NCBI GenBank assembly: GCA_021464245.1
Contig: JADCRB010000001.1
Coordinates: 7,684,152-7,748,151 of the forward strand
DNA: 64,000 bases
DNA from: Carallia brachiata
Lineage: Eukaryota > Streptophyta > Magnoliopsida > Malpighiales > Rhizophoraceae
Direction of reading: 5' to 3'
In this document: one piece after another, positions 60,075 to 64,000 of the stretch
How positions within the stretch are numbered: the first letter of the stretch is position 1
How the letters are laid out: the number at the start of each line of letters is the position of its first letter
Notes under the pieces: generated by a model
Databases searched by the model: none
The model's input: only the letters and a program-made list of their open reading frames with translations
What the model was told of the DNA's origin: nothing
Made by a program: the position numbers and the translations under genes

Positions 60075-60728
60075 GAGTCCGTTTGGAATGAATTTTTTTT
60101 TTGTTTTCTGTTTATTTTTAAAAAAAAAAAATGTTTGGTATTGATTTTATTTTTCAATTTTTTATTAAAAAGTTAAAAGTATTTTTCAAAAAAAAAAAAT
60201 AAATTGAGAAAATAATAAAAATTAACTTTCCGATTTTATTTTTTATTTTTTTCTATACTTTCTCTTACAATATTTTCTTTCTTTATCTATCCTCTTTATT
60301 ATATCTCTCTTTACTTATCCTCTCTCTATCCCTCTATATCTTTTCTCTCACTACTCATTCTCTCTCTACTCTCTCTCTCCCTTTTCTATCTCTACCATTC
60401 TCTCTCTACCCTCTCTCTCTATTTTCTCTCTCTACTCATTCTCTCTCTACCATCTCTCTCCTTTTTCTATCTCTATCATTCTCTCTCTACCCTCTCTCTC
60501 CTTTTTCTATCTCTACCGTTCTCTCTCTATCCTCTCTCTCTTTTCTCTCTCTACTCATTCTTGCTCTACCATTTTTCTCCTTTTTCTCTTTCTACCCTTC
60601 TCTCTACTAATTTTCCCTCTACCCACTCTCTCTCTCTCTCTCCTTTTTCTCCCTCAGCCATTATCTCTACTCATTCTCTCTATACCCACTCTCTCACTCA
60701 TTTTTCTCTCTCTACCATTCTCTCTACT

Positions 60729-60775
<47 letters not shown>

Positions 60776-61309
60776 ACCATTCTCTGTCTACCCAGATTCT
60801 CTCTCCTTCTATCTACCCACATTCTCTCTCCTTTTTCTTGCTCTACTATTATCTCTCTACCCTCTCTCTCTCCTTTTTCTCTCTCCAGTCATTCTCTCTC
60901 TATTCAGACTCTCTCTCTTTTTTCTTGTTTTACCATTCTCTCTACTCATTCTCCCTCTACTCTCTCTCTCTCATTTTTTTCTCTCTACTATTCTGTTTAC
61001 TCATTCTTTCTCAATCATTTCTCTTTCTGTCATTCTCTCTACTCATTCTCTTTCTTCTCTCTCTCTCTCTCCTTTTTCTCTCTCTAATCATTCTCTCTCT
61101 ACCCTCTTTCTCTCTCTCTCTCCCCCTTTTTTCTTTCTATATTTATATTCTTTTTACCATTTCTCTCACTATCCTTTTTTTATCTATTTTTTTTATTCTT
61201 ATAGAAAAAAAAAATTGACAGTAATAAACACAAAATTCAGTAAACAGCAAAACTAAAAACAAAAAATGAAAAACAGAAATAAAAAACTGACAGCGTTCCA
61301 AACGAACCC
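60075..61309. mobile_element. Tourist/PIF-Harbinger-like element carrying a CT-rich tract
   Basis: GAGTCCGTTTGGAATG at the left end faces GTTCCAAACGAACCC at the right end in inverted orientation. TTA flanks both (60072-60074 and 61310-61312), the target duplication of PIF/Harbinger MITEs. The symmetry continues inward: a T-run with TTTTCTGTTTATTTTTA is met by AAAACAGAAATAAAAAA. No transposase. Most of the interior is the pyrimidine tract listed next. Confidence 0.65.
60242..61145. repeat. 900-base polypyrimidine tract
   Basis: The plus strand is almost wholly C and T with isolated A, built of irregular units such as TCTCTCTACCATTCTCTCTC and CTCTCTCCTTTTTCTCTCTC. It includes a pure (CT)n run at 60,732-60,769. 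Frames through it (231 and 126 codons) code for Leu/Ser/Phe repeats only and are artefacts of the repeat. Confidence 0.9.
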
Positions 61310-61888
61310 TTATGTTTTCTTTTTTTTTTTCCTCTAGTTCTTATTGACTGGCACCCGTGTCAAAACTAATTTTTTTGGCTACATTGGAAAATATATAAAA
61401 TATTTTATTGTGTTAAAGATAGCAGCTTATTGATTATTGGGGAGATAATTGAGAATTGTTTCCCACCTTAATTTCTTCTCCTCTCTATATTTTACCTCTC
61501 TCTCCACCTCTGTATTCCTTTGGTCGTTGCTGCCCTGCATCATTACACGTTGTAATGCGGGCACTAAATTTACAGAAGCAGAATGAAGAAATAGCAATCA
61601 GAGCAAGAAAAGATTGTACTGGGCACAGATGCTTGAAAAGGAAATCAATACACTTTATACTTCACCATCAAATGCAACAAATAAATTGTTGTCGAGCTAT
61701 CATTTCCAAATTTTTCTATCCTTTTTACAGCATGCAGCTAAACGACTGTTATAACCTCCTGTTTGTCAAAACTTGAAAAGATAATGTTCGTTGAAAAGGC
61801 AATGAAGCTACTCAATTGACGTCATTCTTTGGGTCCTTAATAGCTTTCAAAAAACAGAAATTACAATGGCAATGTAGAAGTAATAGGG
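61310..61888. other. Spacer with probable 3' UTR of RETICULATA-related gene
   Basis: Between the Tourist-like element and the stop codon of the minus-strand gene. A 106-codon plus-strand frame (61,456-61,776) has no recognisable motif. Nothing else seen. Confidence 0.5.
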
Positions 61889-64000
61889 CTATGAGAGTGG
61901 AATGATCACGTCATTGTTTCTTGATCTCATCCATACTTGCCTCTTCTGCAACATTACATCCACTGCAGCATTTCCTGGGGAATCTGTCTGATAAGAGGGA
62001 GGTCCACTCTTTCGGCTTTGCACTCCCGAAAAGCGAGCAAGATCAACCCATTGCTGTTGCATTTGGAGGGGAGAAAAGAATAAGTCAAGTCCAGTGCAAG
62101 GAAGATATTCAATTGCCATGCCATTGTTGCAAGTGATGGTGCATCTCAGCTAAAAAGTTGATCCTAGATAAAATGATATTACACATTCTGTTCTATCTAC
62201 TGCATCCTAAATAGCATGATATTGCACAACATCAATCGAATGAAGCAGGCATCCATAAATGGAGATCATGCTTGCAACTTAAGCCAAAGACTCCTGTCCC
62301 AGCAATTACATGTAGCAGCCGTTCTCTTAAGAACAAAATAAACAATCAAATTAAGATTAAAAAGAAGCCCATATGCTTATACCAAAATCTTAAATATTCT
62401 TTGGCATTTCTATTAAACTTAAATAAGGCCCTGAGGTTTAAGTTTTGGACCAACAAGCCTACACTCGTAATGTTTACTAAGATTTTATAACAAGCTGAGG
62501 GAGTGGTTGACAAAGATGAACAAAATGTCATTCCGATGTGGTTCTATTTCTTTGTATTCTGTACCCTATTTTATTTTTCTTTTAATTTTTTTTCTCATTC
62601 TCTCCTCCAAAACAATCACAGCAACAGCACTGGAAAAAGAACAGCTCAAGATCAAAAGTTCACAACCTCTAAAGAAGCGATCAACCTCAAGAGAATCAAT
62701 ATGAATTGGCTAAACTTTTGGAGTTGGGATATTCTAAACTAGTTGGCTCAGTTCTCTACGAGATTTCACAATTTTAGGGTTAAGTTCTGCTGATTTGATG
62801 TCTAAGTGACAGTTTAAGTGCAGGCTGACAAAATGACAGCGGAGGCACTGAAAAAGCTGACAGAGAATACTCATGGAAGACGAAGAAAAGAAAAAAAAAG
62901 AAAAAAAAATTAAATACAAAGTCAGAAAAACATTGCCATATCAGCATGCCAATGGTGCTCCCATAAAAAGTAATATCTTAGCAAGTCAAGGTACTTATTT
63001 GGGTTTATTAGAAAAATAAAAGTCATGTTTGATTTTACAATATGTAAAGGGGCTTATTATCTACCTTGTAATCCTGACGGGCTAAAGGAGAATTTTCTTT
63101 CCCTAAAAACAATTATAATTATCTGTGCTTGCATTATTCTGTCATGCAAGTGTGATGAAAAATTGCAGATGATGGAAGGCAAGAAATTAGCCAAGCTTGT
63201 GCACAGGAATAGAAGATTATTCTTGCCTGAGTTCCCCAGTAGGAGTTGATTGTCCGAACAACAAAAGACAGCATATTTACAAGTAATGCTTGGGAAGAAA
63301 ACTCATCAGAAATCCGATGCTCTACTATTCCAGCAATAAACTGCAAGATAATATTCAATATAAGAAACACATCAAAGAGATGTTATAAGAAATAAATCAG
63401 AAGAATTATGGATACAAGGTTTTCAATTCGGAGACAAGAAACTAGGTTCAAGGCAAAAAGGAAAATTAAAGGTTGCAGTAGGAACAGTGCAATTGGCAGG
63501 CTCAGCCAGAGTGCTGGGGCAAAGTTATGGTTCTCAAATTAACATGGATGGACCAGGAACTAAATGCTGGTGCGGAATGAAGTTATACAAGATGGATTAT
63601 AAACAGACGTATGTTTAGAAAAGGGGAATAAGGCAGGTTGCGAGAACCAACCATTACCAATCATTAATAAGCCAATCACATCATACCTTATCATACAATT
63701 CACTCAAGTGAAATAAAAAGAATCATGCTACTATAGAATTGCAGCAGATTAACTTCTAGTAGACTTTATAGTTTTAAAATTAAAATTGACTAGCCACCTT
63801 AGGCAGTAAGAAGTATATTTACCTGGTAGCGCAAATTTGCAGATGTCCCGAGAAACAATCCATAAACAATTGCTGTTTTGAGGATTGGGGATCTTTTGGT
63901 TTGCTCTTTAGCAACAACCACTGGATTAACAAGTTTGCGAATTGCATAAAGTATATTTGACGTAGCCACGGCCCCAATGCTTGAAATAAATCCAACGCTC
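61889..64000 (-). CDS. RETICULATA-related (DUF3411) chloroplast protein, 3' part
   Basis: Last three exons on the minus strand: 64000-63823 (runs off the window), 63340-63227 and 62053-61889, phase 0 at both junctions. They encode [20 protein letters not shown] and [20 protein letters not shown], then [20 protein letters not shown] with [13 protein letters not shown], then [11 protein letters not shown] and a polar tail. This is the conserved end of DUF3411 proteins, membrane proteins of the plastid envelope; mutants of founder RETICULATA have pale leaves with dark veins. The transit peptide and first part are outside the window. The intron after WGTQ has a GC donor (CAG/GCAAGA) and an AG acceptor (GCAACAG), and is 1.17 kb long. 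Confidence 0.85.

Noticed and set aside
60561..61256. Plus-strand frames of 231 and 126 codons
   Set aside because: They lie in the polypyrimidine tract and translate to Leu/Ser/Phe repeats; a repeat with few A and G lacks stop codons by composition.
1..64000. CRISPR array, bacterial operon or phage genes
   Set aside because: All recognisable genes are intron-bearing or plant-specific; repeats are microsatellites and transposon arms, not spaced repeats.

Overview
The window is nuclear DNA of a core-eudicot plant. Genes have GT-AG introns with pyrimidine-rich acceptors, the spacers are AT-rich and full of microsatellites, MITE-like inverted-repeat elements and SINE-like fragments, and every recognisable product belongs to a plant family. 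Gene order from memory of Arabidopsis (to be checked): positions 1-17,000 run in reverse order to the At3g56250-At3g56190 block (sororin-like, BTB, ARM-like, alpha-SNAP), and 19,860-38,400 matches At3g10980-At3g10986 (PLAC8, SAG20/WI12, LURP-one-related). A rosid is likely; the species is not identifiable by eye.

Layout. 1-2,569 (-): sororin-like gene, 3' end outside. 4,699-7,006 (+): BTB/POZ protein. 10,229-11,910 (+): small membrane-anchored ARM-like protein. 13,471-16,951 (+): alpha-SNAP, nine exons. 19,863-21,500 (+): single-exon PLAC8 membrane protein. 21,500-30,100: gene desert with two long inverted-repeat elements. 30,125-30,659 (+): SAG20/WI12 NTF2-like gene. 30,700-37,200: spacer with several transposon relics, including a hAT-type element with a perfect 8-bp target duplication. 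37,210-38,396 (-): LURP-one-related protein. 39,934-40,646 (+): Sel1-repeat protein. 44,706-45,156 (+): HMA-domain copper-chaperone-like protein. 47,901-54,806 (+): tandem pair of CHX-type cation/H+ antiporters. 56,878-59,500 (+): arogenate/prephenate dehydrogenase with no visible transit peptide. 60,075-61,309: Tourist-like element filled by a huge CT-rich tract. 61,889-64,000 (-): 3' end of a RETICULATA-related (DUF3411) gene.

The genes are ordinary single eukaryotic transcription units and do not form one pathway. The main caution is quality: five conserved genes (BTB, alpha-SNAP, SAG20 and both CHX genes) carry frame breaks of one base, mostly explicable as a homopolymer shortened by one, while PLAC8, ARM, LURP-one, Sel1, HMA and the dehydrogenase are clean. 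This pattern suggests sequence or assembly error more than gene death, but for the CHX pair and SAG20 (which also lacks an ATG) decay is a real alternative. I found no convincing new multi-gene system. The best leads are the transit-peptide-less TyrA-type enzyme, the altered TM5 ion-site residues in the CHX pair, the ATG-less SAG20 copy, and several inverted-repeat elements.
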